Assembly: GCF_003670275.1 (NCBI RefSeq)
Contig: NZ_QXJF01000002.1
Coordinates: 62,001-126,000 of the forward strand
Direction of reading: 5' to 3'
Origin: Helicobacter labetoulli
GTDB taxonomy: Bacteria > Campylobacterota > Campylobacteria > Campylobacterales > Helicobacteraceae
DNA length: 64,000 bases
Within the stretch, counting starts at the first letter, position 1. Each line of letters opens with the position of its first letter. The position numbers and the translations under genes are program-made. The notes below the pieces were generated by a model, which saw only the letters and a program-made list of their open reading frames with translations, did no database searches and had not been told where the DNA came from. Shown here piece after piece: positions 17,118 to 25,969 of the stretch.

Positions 17118-18218
17118 TTAATACTCCGCTAGTTCATTGTAGATAGAATCTCGCTCTATGGCTACAAATCCCGCATCTTTAATCTGCGAGATAAGCTCAT
17201 CTTTGCTTAACCCACCCTTGCTTTTTGCTCCTGCGGCGGATTGTATAGATTCTAGCTGGATTGTGCCATCCATATCATCAGCACCAAATTCTTGTGCGAC
17301 AATTGCCATATTCAGCCCCAAAGTCGCCCAATACGCCTTGATATGCGGGATATTATGTAATAAGATTCTAGCAATAGCGATTGTTTTTAGAATCTCCTGT
17401 CCGCTTGGAAAATCTTTGATATTAAGGAAGTTATTTTCTTTTTGATATAAAAGCGGGATAAAGGCATTAAACCCGCCCTTTTTGTTTGCCACCTTAGAAT
17501 CTTCACTTTGAATCTCCCGCAAACGCAGCATATGATCAATCCTATGCTCCCTTTTTTCTATGTGTCCAAAGAGCATTGTAGCATTACTCATTTTGCTCAA
17601 ACTATGCCAATAAGCGTGGATTTCAAGCCATCGCTTAGAGCTTACTTTGCCCTTACAAATATAGCTCCGCACACTCTCATCAAAAATCTCTGCTCCACCT
17701 CCGGGCATAGAATCAACTCCTGCTTCCACCATATCTTCTAACACTTTTTTATAGCCCTTGTTTGAGATTCTATCTATATAATCCACTTCCGCCGCCGTTA
17801 GGGCTTTTAAATGCACCTGTGGCAATGCCTTTTTAATCTCCCTAAAAAGTTCAAAATACCACTCATAAGTGTAGTTTGGATTATGAGCGGATACGATATG
17901 AAGCTCTTTTGCACCATTTTCATAGGCTTTGTGAGCTTGGGTTAGAATCTCATCAATACTCATTGCATAAGGGTTTGGATTCTTGCGACTTGCTGAAAAC
18001 GCACAGAATTTACACACATCAGCACAGATATTGCTGGGATTAATATGGCGGTTGTTATTAAAAAACACCTTTTTGCCATAGCGTTTTTCTCGCAGTTCGT
18101 TAGCGGCTTTGCCAAGGGTAAAAATATCATACTCATAGAGTTTGCTTAGCTCTTGTGGGGTGAGATTGTGAAAAGATTCATCGTGAGAAGATTTTAGGGC
18201 TTTTTGTAAAATATCCAT
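17118..18218 (-). CDS. mqnE: Aminodeoxyfutalosine synthase (radical SAM)
   Basis: 366 residues. The radical-SAM cluster CADVCKFCAF follows FFNNNRHINPSN, the MqnE signature; MqnC has a different context. C-terminal FGADDMDGTIQLESIQSAAGA is also typical. The enzyme joins 3-(1-carboxyvinyloxy)benzoate and SAM to make aminodeoxyfutalosine, the second step of the futalosine menaquinone pathway used throughout Campylobacterota. AAGGA lies 8 bases before ATG 18218. It is followed by ccoI, giving a menaquinone/oxidase-assembly pair. Upstream is a spacer with a long nested hairpin. Confidence 0.93.
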   Translation of the reverse strand: MDILQKALKSSHDESFHNLTPQELSKLYEYDIFTLGKAANELREKRYGKKVFFNNNRHINPSNICADVCKFCAFSASRKNPNPYAMSIDEILTQAHKAYENGAKELHIVSAHNPNYTYEWYFELFREIKKALPQVHLKALTAAEVDYIDRISNKGYKKVLEDMVEAGVDSMPGGGAEIFDESVRSYICKGKVSSKRWLEIHAYWHSLSKMSNATMLFGHIEKREHRIDHMLRLREIQSEDSKVANKKGGFNAFIPLLYQKENNFLNIKDFPSGQEILKTIAIARILLHNIPHIKAYWATLGLNMAIVAQEFGADDMDGTIQLESIQSAAGAKSKGGLSKDELISQIKDAGFVAIERDSIYNELAEY

Positions 18219-18242
18219 CGTAAATCCTTGTGTAATTGATAA

Positions 18243-18293
18243 GCAAATAAGAACAACACATTGTAATGTGCTTTTGCTTAGAATCTTATTTGC
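18243..18293 (-). other. Nested hairpin between moaA and mqnE
   Basis: Outer arms GCAAATAAG (18243-18251) and CTTATTTGC (18285-18293) enclose a second palindrome CACATTGTAATGTG (18257-18270). The structure lies just after the moaA stop, before mqnE. It lacks a clean U-run on the minus strand, so it may be a processing or attenuation structure or a weak terminator. Confidence 0.45.
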
Positions 18294-18299
18294 CTTTAT

Positions 18300-19283
18300 C
18301 TATCCGCCTGTGTAGTAAAATGCTCGGGTTGAAAGTAGGCTGGGATTCATATTTTGCTCCCATTGGTTTTTCTCTGGCTTATTTTTTATAGCTTTTTCTA
18401 AGAGGCTTTGCAATGCTTTTGTATCCTCTTGTAAGATAGCCTCTCGCAAATTCACGCTTTCTTGATAGTATAGACAAGGGCAAATCACACCATCGCTTGT
18501 TAGGCGGATTCTATTGCAGCTTTGACAGAAGTCATCTTCGTGCGGAGAGATAATCCCAAAGGCAAATGCCTTATCATTGCTCCCATTACCAATCGTATAG
18601 AGTTTTGCTGGACCAAAACATTCTTTTTTGAGCAAAGTGGTTGTGTATTTTGTATTGATATGGGCTAGAATCTCATTTGCTCTTAAGCCCTTAAGCGTAT
18701 CTTTTGCGTGGATATTCTCCATAAACTCAATAAATCGCACCCCAAAATGATGAGTTTTAGCAAACTCTAGCATATCCACAATTTCATCTTCATTCACGCT
18801 TTTAAGTGGCACCATATTGAGCTTAATGCCAAGTTTGAGTTCATTTGCTTTGTGGATTCCACGCAGGATTTGTGGCAGGGCATCGCGTTTAGAAATATGC
18901 TTAATCCGCTCACTTTTTAGTGAATCTAGTGAGATATTTATGCGATTAACTCCCGCATCTTTTAGTCCTTGAGCGTATTTTTCAAGCAAAAAAGCATTGG
19001 TTGTAAGGGTGAGTTCAATATGTGGGGCGTAAGCATAAATCCCACCTATAAACTCGCACAAATCCGTTCTTAAAAGTGGCTCTCCACCGGTAATACGGAT
19101 TTTTTTAATCCCATTATCAATGGCAAGTTTAATAAAAGTTAGCATTTTAGGCAGTGGCAGGGCGGTTTTATCAATAAAATCATCAGGTGTATCTGGCATA
19201 CAATATTGACAGCGGAAGTTACACTGCTTTGTAACAGACACACGCATATAGTCAATTGTGCGTTGGAATGAATCTATAAGCAT
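18300..19283 (-). CDS. moaA: GTP 3',8-cyclase (molybdenum cofactor biosynthesis)
   Basis: 327 residues. N-terminal radical-SAM cluster CNFRCQYCM with the MoaA context YMRVSVTKQ; ITGGEPLLR; and a C-terminal second cluster (FCQSCNRIRLTSDGVICPCL) that binds GTP. A family-typical double-glycine ending is present (YYTGG). It catalyses the first step of molybdopterin synthesis from GTP with MoaC. It is divergent from mobA, 98 bases apart, so both ends of the Moco pathway share a promoter region. Confidence 0.96.
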   Translation of the reverse strand: MLIDSFQRTIDYMRVSVTKQCNFRCQYCMPDTPDDFIDKTALPLPKMLTFIKLAIDNGIKKIRITGGEPLLRTDLCEFIGGIYAYAPHIELTLTTNAFLLEKYAQGLKDAGVNRINISLDSLKSERIKHISKRDALPQILRGIHKANELKLGIKLNMVPLKSVNEDEIVDMLEFAKTHHFGVRFIEFMENIHAKDTLKGLRANEILAHINTKYTTTLLKKECFGPAKLYTIGNGSNDKAFAFGIISPHEDDFCQSCNRIRLTSDGVICPCLYYQESVNLREAILQEDTKALQSLLEKAIKNKPEKNQWEQNMNPSLLSTRAFYYTGG

Positions 19284-19381
19284 ATATGTCCCAAGGATTG
19301 TAAATTTATTGCTACTTTATTGCTACAATGGGGGATTATACAAAACAAGTTACAATACACCATAAAAAAGTAAGGGTTTTT

Positions 19382-19954
19382 ATGCAAAAGATTACAACAC
19401 CTTGTGTGATTCTTGCTGGTGGGAAAAGCTCTCGCTTCGGGCAGGATAAGACGCAGATTTGTTTTGGTGGCTATCCGCTTAGTCAATGGCTTTTAAGGCG
19501 TTTTGAGAGTATGTGTGAGAATCTGTATATGAGTGCAAAGGAGCGTGATAAGTTTAGCTTTGAGGCACATTTTTTGATAGAATCTAGCCCTATCTATGCT
19601 CCGCTTGTAGGTATGATAAATGCCTTTAATACTTTAGATTCTAAAGAGATTATTTTTATAAGTGTGGATACGCCTTTTATCTCTCAAGACACGCTTTTGG
19701 CTTTAGATTCAAAAGATTGCCCGATTGTGTATGCACAAGGCGAGTTTAAAGCACATTATTTAATCTCAAAATGGCAACGCTCTACATTAGATTCTCTGCT
19801 GTGGGCGTATAAGTCTAAAAGCTATGCCCTGCATCGCATTGTAGAATCTCATCTGCACGAGATTGTCCCTATCAGTGAGGAAGAGAGCTTAAACATTAAC
19901 ACAATGCAGGATTATGAAAATGCACTTCATAAGCTTCATACACTAAAGGGCTAA
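19382..19954 (+). CDS. mobA: Molybdenum cofactor guanylyltransferase
   Basis: 190 residues from ATG 19382. The frame is open further up (19328), but the family N-terminus begins CVILAGGKSSRFGQDK right after this ATG, and TAAGGG lies 7 bases upstream. The LAGGxSxRxGxDK nucleotide-binding loop, PLVGMINA and ISVDTPF mark MobA, which attaches GMP to molybdopterin to make the bis-MGD cofactor of formate/nitrate-type oxidoreductases. The gene stops 3 bases before flhB, so it may be co-transcribed with it. Confidence 0.93.
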   Translation: MQKITTPCVILAGGKSSRFGQDKTQICFGGYPLSQWLLRRFESMCENLYMSAKERDKFSFEAHFLIESSPIYAPLVGMINAFNTLDSKEIIFISVDTPFISQDTLLALDSKDCPIVYAQGEFKAHYLISKWQRSTLDSLLWAYKSKSYALHRIVESHLHEIVPISEEESLNINTMQDYENALHKLHTLKG

Positions 19955-19957
19955 TAA

Positions 19958-21079
19958 ATGGCTGATGAAGAAAAGACCCAAGCCCCCTCCGCACATAAGA
20001 TTGCCAAAGCACGCGAGGAGGGTAATGTCAGCAAAAGCCCGGAACTAGCGGGATTTTTTATCTTGCTTGTAGGGCTTGGGCTTATGTTTTTGCTTTTGCC
20101 CTTTTGGGTAGAGCATAGCCAAAAGATTTTTTTGCATATTAATGCCCTTATTACACAAGATGTTGATGTGCGACTTTTGGGGGATTTGATGTTAAGCATA
20201 GGACTTGAAGTGTTCATTATGTTAGCCCCGCTTTTTGTAGCCCTTATGGTAACAGGCGTGATTGCTAATATCGCACAATTTGGATTATTGCTCTCCCCAA
20301 AAGCCATTAAGCCAAAGCTCTCAAAAATTAATCCTATTACGGGTATAAAAAATGTCATCTCGCTCAAAAAATTGCTTGATGGATTTATGATTACGCTGAA
20401 AGTGTTTGTGGCATTTATTGTGGGATTTGCTGTGTTTGTGAGCTTTTTTAATGAGCTACCTAGCGTATCTATGAGCGGACTGTATGGGCAGATTATGTGG
20501 TTTAGACAAAAGGCACTTATTCTTATTGGGGTGCTTTTGATTTTGTTTTTCATTATGGCGGTGAGTGATTATCTTATCAAGCGTTATCAATATATTAAAA
20601 GCCTTAAAATGAGTATCAAAGAAGTCAAAGATGAGTATAAGCAATATGAGCAAAGCCCTGAGATTAAAGCTAAAATCCGCCAAATGCAGCAAAAAATTGC
20701 AAGTAATCGTATGATGCAAGAGATTCCAAGTGCTTCTGTGGTGATTACAAACCCTACGCATTATGCTGTGGCGTTGCGGTATGGTGAAAAGGAGATTGAA
20801 AAAGGTATGCCGCCTGTGGTGGTGGCAAAGGGGATTGATGAGTTGGCTATCCGTATAAAGGGTGTTGCTAGGGAGTATGAGATTAGGATTATTGAAAATC
20901 CCCCTTTAGCACGAGAGCTATATCGTCAGCTAGATTTAAATCAAGCAATTCCACACGATCTTTTTGCCGCAGTTGGTCAAGTCTTACAAGAAGTAGCATA
21001 TCTTGAAAGTTTGGAGGGCAAAAATAGAATGGGCAAAGTTCTTGAAGCTGCTGGAGCAAGGGCAAATCAAGCACAATAA
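19958..21079 (+). CDS. flhB: Flagellar type III secretion switch protein FlhB
   Basis: 373 residues. N-terminal DEEKTQAPSAHKIAKAREEGN is the FlhB signature. Four transmembrane helices lie between ~30 and ~205. The autocleavage motif NPTH is at residues 265-268 within SASVVITNPTHYAVALRY, and the C-terminal cytoplasmic domain is complete. FlhB gates substrate specificity of the flagellar export apparatus from hook to filament. In epsilonproteobacteria the export apparatus also feeds into sigma-54-dependent gene control, relevant to the flgG promoter at 47.0 kb. Confidence 0.97.
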   Translation: MADEEKTQAPSAHKIAKAREEGNVSKSPELAGFFILLVGLGLMFLLLPFWVEHSQKIFLHINALITQDVDVRLLGDLMLSIGLEVFIMLAPLFVALMVTGVIANIAQFGLLLSPKAIKPKLSKINPITGIKNVISLKKLLDGFMITLKVFVAFIVGFAVFVSFFNELPSVSMSGLYGQIMWFRQKALILIGVLLILFFIMAVSDYLIKRYQYIKSLKMSIKEVKDEYKQYEQSPEIKAKIRQMQQKIASNRMMQEIPSASVVITNPTHYAVALRYGEKEIEKGMPPVVVAKGIDELAIRIKGVAREYEIRIIENPPLARELYRQLDLNQAIPHDLFAAVGQVLQEVAYLESLEGKNRMGKVLEAAGARANQAQ

Positions 21080-21255
21080 TTTGCTTAAAATCTTTCCTAA
21101 GAATCTTGCCTATCCCAAAAGCTGATAAACACACAATGCTAAGATTCCGCTTTTATCCCCACAAACAAGCCATAGAGCCTAACTAGGATTAAGAAATATC
21201 TGCTAAAATACGACCCTTTTATGTATTGTATCTTTAAAAACGATGGGCGGATAGT

Positions 21256-22632
21256 ATGGATAATAGACGATTGGTTGTAGTCAGTATGGGGATTGTGCTT
21301 CTTGTTTTGGTGGGGGTTATTACCTTTAGCTCTATTATTTTTGAGACACAAGAGCCTAGTTTAGAATCTAGCTCTGCCCCAACGCATTGGAATTTGCAAG
21401 ATGAGATTCAAATAGGCTTTAGTGATGAGAGTGGAATACGCGATTATCGTGTGCAAGTCATATTTGATGGCGAGATTTTGAGCGATGAAAAAGAAGTGAT
21501 TTTAAATAAACCAAAATCAGTAAAGATTCCACTCCCAAAGCCTTCAATAACGCTTAAAAATGGCACAACAATTCAGTATAAGATTGAAATTACTGATTGG
21601 AGTAGTTCGCATTTTTTTACGGGCAATACAGCAAAGGTAGAGCTTAATCTCATTGTGGATACTACCCCTCCTCAAGTTACACCTATTGCCTCATCATATC
21701 AAATTGCGCGTGGTGGAAGTGCAGTTGTGGCATTTGAAGTCAAAGATATGGCATTAGAAGATGTGCGTATCAGCAATGGCACAGATGAATTTGAGCTTTT
21801 TAAATACCTTGATGAGAATATTTATGTCGGCATTATTGCTTGGCCTTTGAAAAATAAATTTTTCACCGCACAGCTTGTTGCCAAAGATAAAGCAGGGAAT
21901 GTTACACGGCACAATATTCCGCTTGTGCGTAATATCAATATTCCCTATTATCGTTCAAATATCCGCATTAAAGAAGATTTTTTAAGTGGCAAGCTTGATG
22001 AGTTGCTTTCTCAAATTGACAAAAAGCATTTAAGAGATTTTGAGAACGACATAGAGAAGTTTGCATTTTTCAATGAAGAGATTCGTGCTGAAGATGAAAA
22101 GAGAATCTTAAAAGCGTGTAGCGATTTAGTATCCACTAAGAGCTTTATTGACGAGAGATTTGCTCCATTTGTGCCGCTTAGAGGCTCAAAGCTTGTGGGG
22201 AGTTTTGGGGATTATCGCACTTATTATTTAGATAAAGAAAAAATCAGCGAAGCCACACATTTAGGCATTGATGTAGCAAGTGTGAAAAATGCCCCCATTA
22301 TCGCAAGTAACAATGCTATAGTGCTGCTTAAAAGTCATCTTGGGCTATATGGGAATACTTTGCTTTTGTATCACGGCTTTGGCGTTTCATCAATCTATGC
22401 ACATCTTCAAGAGAGCTATGTTGAAGTGAGCGATGAAGTGCATATAGGGCAAGAGATAGGCAAAACCGGTGCGACAGGCTGGGCTTTTGGCGATCATTTG
22501 CATTTTGGGATTTTGGTTCAAGGGCATTTTGTGCGTTTGGCTGAATGGCTTGACCAAAAGTGGATTGATGAAAATGTAGTGAGCGTCTTAAGCAAGACGC
22601 GTAGCTTTTACCAAACAAGAGTAGTTCCCTAA
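21256..22632 (+). CDS. Membrane-anchored M23 peptidoglycan endopeptidase
   Basis: 458 residues. One N-terminal transmembrane helix (VVVSMGIVLLVLVGVITF) is followed by a beta-rich periplasmic region (about 40-230), a helical spacer, and a C-terminal M23/LytM domain with HLGIDVA (~335) and GDHLHFGILVQG (~415). These supply the zinc ligands (HxxxD and HxH). It is the homologue of the protein encoded upstream of lpxC in Campylobacter/Helicobacter; several M23 relatives in this group shape the cell by trimming peptide crosslinks. An extended -10 (TGCTAAAAT, about 21201-21209) precedes it. Start ATG 21256 is chosen because it precedes the anchor directly. It begins the block M23-minC-lpxC-tsaB-like-thrB-ylxR-infB. 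Confidence 0.87.
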   Translation: MDNRRLVVVSMGIVLLVLVGVITFSSIIFETQEPSLESSSAPTHWNLQDEIQIGFSDESGIRDYRVQVIFDGEILSDEKEVILNKPKSVKIPLPKPSITLKNGTTIQYKIEITDWSSSHFFTGNTAKVELNLIVDTTPPQVTPIASSYQIARGGSAVVAFEVKDMALEDVRISNGTDEFELFKYLDENIYVGIIAWPLKNKFFTAQLVAKDKAGNVTRHNIPLVRNINIPYYRSNIRIKEDFLSGKLDELLSQIDKKHLRDFENDIEKFAFFNEEIRAEDEKRILKACSDLVSTKSFIDERFAPFVPLRGSKLVGSFGDYRTYYLDKEKISEATHLGIDVASVKNAPIIASNNAIVLLKSHLGLYGNTLLLYHGFGVSSIYAHLQESYVEVSDEVHIGQEIGKTGATGWAFGDHLHFGILVQGHFVRLAEWLDQKWIDENVVSVLSKTRSFYQTRVVP

Positions 22633-22646
22633 AAGAGCCTGAATCT

Positions 22647-23240
22647 ATGATAAAGACACATCAACGCACATTAAAACTATTTGAGTTTGAAGCTGGAGCA
22701 AGCACGGAAGAATATATTGCTTTTATCACAAAGCATTTGCCACTTTTGCGATACCATACGCTTGGCTTTAAGGGCGAGATAGATTCTGTGTTGAAAGATT
22801 TTTTGCAGCACAATCAGCTAAGCTTTAGCACACTTAATACGATCTATACTCATCAAAACACGCAGTCAAAAGAGCCAAAAGATTCTAAGCTTGATGTAGA
22901 ATCTCAAAAGACTTCATCATCTGTACCGACCTTGTTTGTTTCTAAGGTTGTGCGGAGTGGAGAGGAGATTTGCCATAATGGTGATGTGGTGATAGAAACT
23001 CAAGTCAATGATGGCGCAAGAGTAGTAGCAGGTGGGAATCTTACTATATTTGGCGAATGCAAGGGAAGTGTTGAGGTAGGTGGGGAATATATGATTTGCA
23101 AAAAGATTCTAGCTTCAGGAGTAATTTTTCAAGATAGGCTACTTGATGAGCCTTTTTTACGCAAAATTAACCAAAGCAGTGCATTATTCAAAATAATTTT
23201 AAGAAAAGACGATGATATAATCATAAAGGATTTATTATGA
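22647..23240 (+). CDS. minC: Septum site-determining protein MinC
   Basis: 197 residues. The N-terminal half is weakly conserved. The C-terminal half has the MinC beta-helix: [41 protein letters not shown]. MinC, with MinD, blocks FtsZ ring assembly away from midcell. It lies 14 bases after the M23 gene and overlaps lpxC by 4 bases (ATGA), so translation is probably coupled. minD/minE are not in the window. A short linker with [10 protein letters not shown] lies between the two domains. Confidence 0.9.
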   Translation: MIKTHQRTLKLFEFEAGASTEEYIAFITKHLPLLRYHTLGFKGEIDSVLKDFLQHNQLSFSTLNTIYTHQNTQSKEPKDSKLDVESQKTSSSVPTLFVSKVVRSGEEICHNGDVVIETQVNDGARVVAGGNLTIFGECKGSVEVGGEYMICKKILASGVIFQDRLLDEPFLRKINQSSALFKIILRKDDDIIIKDLL

Positions 23241-24127
23241 AACAAAAAACGATAAAAAATAAGGTTGAGATTGTAGGGGTTGGGCTACATAAGGGTGTGC
23301 CTGTGAGAATGGAGCTTGAGTCATTAGATGTAAATAGTGGCGTGGTGTTTTATCGTAGTGATTTGGGCATAAGCATTGAGCTAAAGCCTGAAAATGTTAT
23401 TGACACTACAATGGCAACGGTGCTTGGCAAGGGGGAAGCTAGAATCTCTACCATTGAGCATTTGCTTTCAGCTATTCACGCTTATGGGATTGATAATATT
23501 AGAATCTGCCTAGATAATGAGGAAGTGCCGATAATGGACGGAAGCTCTATTGGCTATTGTATGCTCCTTGAGGAAGCAGGGATCATCTCGCAAAACGCTC
23601 CAAAAAAAGTCATAGCGATTAAAAAGCCCATTGAGATTCAAGATGATAAGAAATTTGTGCGTGTAGAGCCTAGTGAGCGGACAATTTTTGATTTTAGTAT
23701 TGATTTTAGCCACCCAGCCATTCGTCAGCAGCACTATAAATTTACCTTTAGCACAAAGGCATATAAGGAAGAAATTGCTCGCGCTAGGACTTTTGGATTT
23801 TTACACGAAGTAAATTATTTACGCTCTATTGGACTTGCTAAGGGTGGGGATTTGAGTAATTGTATCGTGCTTGATGAGAGTGGGATTCTCAATAAAGATG
23901 GATTGCGGTATAAAGAAGAGTTTGTGCGACATAAGATTCTAGATGCTATTGGCGATATGGCGTTGCTTGGAATGCCCCTGCTTGGCACTTATGTCTCTTA
24001 TGCGGGAAGCCACAAGCTTAATCACTTACTCACAAAACAGCTTTTAAGTGATGAAAAAGCCTATGAGATTATAAGCCTTGAGGATAAGGCTATGGAAGAG
24101 GCATTAGAATACGCCTATGAGATGTAA
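23237..24127 (+). CDS. lpxC: UDP-3-O-acyl-N-acetylglucosamine deacetylase
   Basis: 296 residues, full length. [19 protein letters not shown] at the start, [18 protein letters not shown] (first zinc histidine near 78), [22 protein letters not shown] and [14 protein letters not shown] (second histidine and aspartate zinc ligands near 237-241) are all present. LpxC is the committed step of lipid A synthesis, removing acetate from the 2-amino group; LpxD (10.7 kb) acts next. It overlaps minC by 4 bases, linking envelope and division genes in one transcript. Confidence 0.97.
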   Translation: MKQKTIKNKVEIVGVGLHKGVPVRMELESLDVNSGVVFYRSDLGISIELKPENVIDTTMATVLGKGEARISTIEHLLSAIHAYGIDNIRICLDNEEVPIMDGSSIGYCMLLEEAGIISQNAPKKVIAIKKPIEIQDDKKFVRVEPSERTIFDFSIDFSHPAIRQQHYKFTFSTKAYKEEIARARTFGFLHEVNYLRSIGLAKGGDLSNCIVLDESGILNKDGLRYKEEFVRHKILDAIGDMALLGMPLLGTYVSYAGSHKLNHLLTKQLLSDEKAYEIISLEDKAMEEALEYAYEM

Positions 24128-24165
24128 TTGTTGAGATGTAAGCCTTAAAAGTTTAAGAGATAAAA

Positions 24166-24660
24166 TTGAAAGAAATTGATATAGCACTTGTGAGTGTTGG
24201 TGGGACTATAAAATGTGGATTATATGAGAATAAAGAGCTTTTTGAAGAGATAGTAAGCAATGAGCTAACACTTACCGCCTTGCCTAAAATCTTTGAATCT
24301 TTGCTCCCAAATCCTAAGCAAGATTCTCAATACACGGATATGAAAATAAACACAATTTATTATGCCAATGGACCCGGAAGTTTTAGTGCATTAAAACTCA
24401 CGCATATTTTTTTGCATACACTCAGCCTACTTTATGAAATCAAGCTCCTTGCTACTTCAAGTTTTTATTTCACTCAAGCAAAATATATTAAGGCGTTTGG
24501 CACGACCTATTTTTATGAAGATAAACATAATGAGATTGCTCTTGCTTATGGTATAGACAATCCGCAAGAGACAGATTTTTATATGCCAAAGGTTTTAGAC
24601 CCTCAATGTTTTCATCACAAAACAGAGCCATTATACATATTGCCACCAGTGCAAAGCTAG
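24166..24660 (+). CDS. Reduced TsaB-like protein (tRNA threonylcarbamoyladenosine system)
   Basis: 164 residues, probable TTG start. TIYYANGPGSFSALKLTHIF corresponds to the GPGSFTGLR motif of TsaB, the scaffold subunit that partners TsaD and TsaE in t6A37 synthesis. The protein is short (TsaB is ~200-230) and diverged, as is the annotated 'hypothetical' gene in the same place (between lpxC and thrB) in Helicobacter and Campylobacter. Its partner tsaE is at 44.0 kb in this window. The identification rests on one motif plus synteny; some key residues may be absent. Confidence 0.65.
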   Translation: MKEIDIALVSVGGTIKCGLYENKELFEEIVSNELTLTALPKIFESLLPNPKQDSQYTDMKINTIYYANGPGSFSALKLTHIFLHTLSLLYEIKLLATSSFYFTQAKYIKAFGTTYFYEDKHNEIALAYGIDNPQETDFYMPKVLDPQCFHHKTEPLYILPPVQS

Positions 24661-24753
24661 AATCTAAAGGCTTTCATAAACAAAGCTTAAAACAAAAACA
24701 TTATAATGCGGTTTTTTGAGCGTCAAATTTGAGTATGGCAGAAGGAGTAGATT

Positions 24754-25692
24754 TTGGTTGTTCGTGTTCCTGCTACAAGTGCAAATCTTGGACCGGGCTT
24801 TGATACGCTGGGTTTGGCTTTGAATCTTTATAATACTTTTAGCGTTACTCCCGCACGACTTAGCAGTATCCATATTGCAGGAGAAGGTGAAGATCGCCCA
24901 AAATTACGCGTGGATAATGTGTTTGTTAAAATTTTTAATGAAGTGCTTGAATTTTATGAATATCCGCGGAGACATTATAAGTTTAGCTTTCACAATGATA
25001 TTCCTATCTCAAGGGGGCTTGGCTCTAGCTCGGCGGTGATTATCGGGGCGATTGTGAGTGCATATCATATAATGCAAAAGCCTTTGGATACAAATGAGAT
25101 TCTAAACCTTGCCCTTTGCTATGAAAATCACCCTGATAATATTACTCCTGCACTCTGTGGGGGCTTTAACATCGCAATGCTAGAATCTAATAAACAGCCC
25201 ACCAAAAATACCCATAAAGATTCTATTTTTGGCAGTCAAAAAACAAGGGTTGTGAGTATGCAAACGCTCGTGCCAAATGATATTAAAGCTGTTGTTGTTG
25301 TGCCAAATGCGACTATTTCTACAAAATTTTCACGCCGCACATTGCCTAAAAAATACAGCACAAAAGATGCAGTATTTAATCTCTCTCACGCGTGTATGTT
25401 AAGCGGGGCATTTATGAAAGGGGATTATACACTACTAAGGGAAGCGAGTCAGGATAGATTCCATCAAGATGTGCGTATGAAGGCTTTGCCGATTTTATTT
25501 GCGATTCAAAAACTTGCCCTAGAAAATAATGCCCTTTTAAGCACACTCTCAGGCAGTGGCTCATCGTTTTTAAATATTTGTTACGCTGATGAGAGTAAAA
25601 GACTATCAGAAATAATGCAAAAGAGCTTCCCAAAGTTCCGCGTATTTGAGTTAGAATTTGACAATATGGGCGCGACACTGCTAGAATCATAA
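24754..25692 (+). CDS. thrB: Homoserine kinase
   Basis: 312 residues from a TTG at 24754, supported by AGAAGGAG about 8 bases upstream. GHMP-kinase motif 1 is RVPATSANLGPGFDTLGLAL; motif 2 (ATP loop) is PISRGLGSSSAVIIGAI near residue 90; motif 3 is LSTLSGSGSSFL near 267. It phosphorylates homoserine on the way to threonine. Position between the TsaB-like gene and ylxR-infB is the conserved arrangement of the group. Confidence 0.95.
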   Translation: MVVRVPATSANLGPGFDTLGLALNLYNTFSVTPARLSSIHIAGEGEDRPKLRVDNVFVKIFNEVLEFYEYPRRHYKFSFHNDIPISRGLGSSSAVIIGAIVSAYHIMQKPLDTNEILNLALCYENHPDNITPALCGGFNIAMLESNKQPTKNTHKDSIFGSQKTRVVSMQTLVPNDIKAVVVVPNATISTKFSRRTLPKKYSTKDAVFNLSHACMLSGAFMKGDYTLLREASQDRFHQDVRMKALPILFAIQKLALENNALLSTLSGSGSSFLNICYADESKRLSEIMQKSFPKFRVFELEFDNMGATLLES

Positions 25693-25711
25693 AACTTTAG
25701 GTATAATACAA

Positions 25712-25969
25712 ATGAAACAAGCCAAACAAACGCGTATGTGTGTCAAATGTCGCAAGAGATTTCATCAAAAGGAGCTTTTAAGACTGCAATGTGATGGTTA
25801 TTTCCTATGTGAATTTAGCGGGAAAGGACGAAGTTTTTATGTGTGTGAGGAGTGCTTAGGGCAGCCAAAAACACTTCAAGTGATATTAAAAATTAACAAA
25901 CTCAAACCAAGTGAAGAATATGCTTTAAGACTAAAGGAGATAAGCAATCAATGGAAAAAATTAGACTAG
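25712..25969 (+). CDS. ylxR: YlxR-family (DUF448) putative RNA-binding protein
   Basis: 85 residues. RMCVKCRKRFHQKELLRL and GKGRSFYVCEECL form the CxxC...CxxC pattern and GRS loop of the YlxR family. Members lie almost always just upstream of infB, as here: its 3' end overlaps infB by 19 bases, so translation is coupled. The protein binds RNA or nucleoid in studied cases; its role is not settled. Confidence 0.88.
   Translation: MKQAKQTRMCVKCRKRFHQKELLRLQCDGYFLCEFSGKGRSFYVCEECLGQPKTLQVILKINKLKPSEEYALRLKEISNQWKKLD

Noticed and set aside
19328-19381. Upstream extension of mobA
   Set aside because: The frame is open but the added residues precede the conserved CVILAGGKSSRFG start, and the ribosome site fits ATG 19382.
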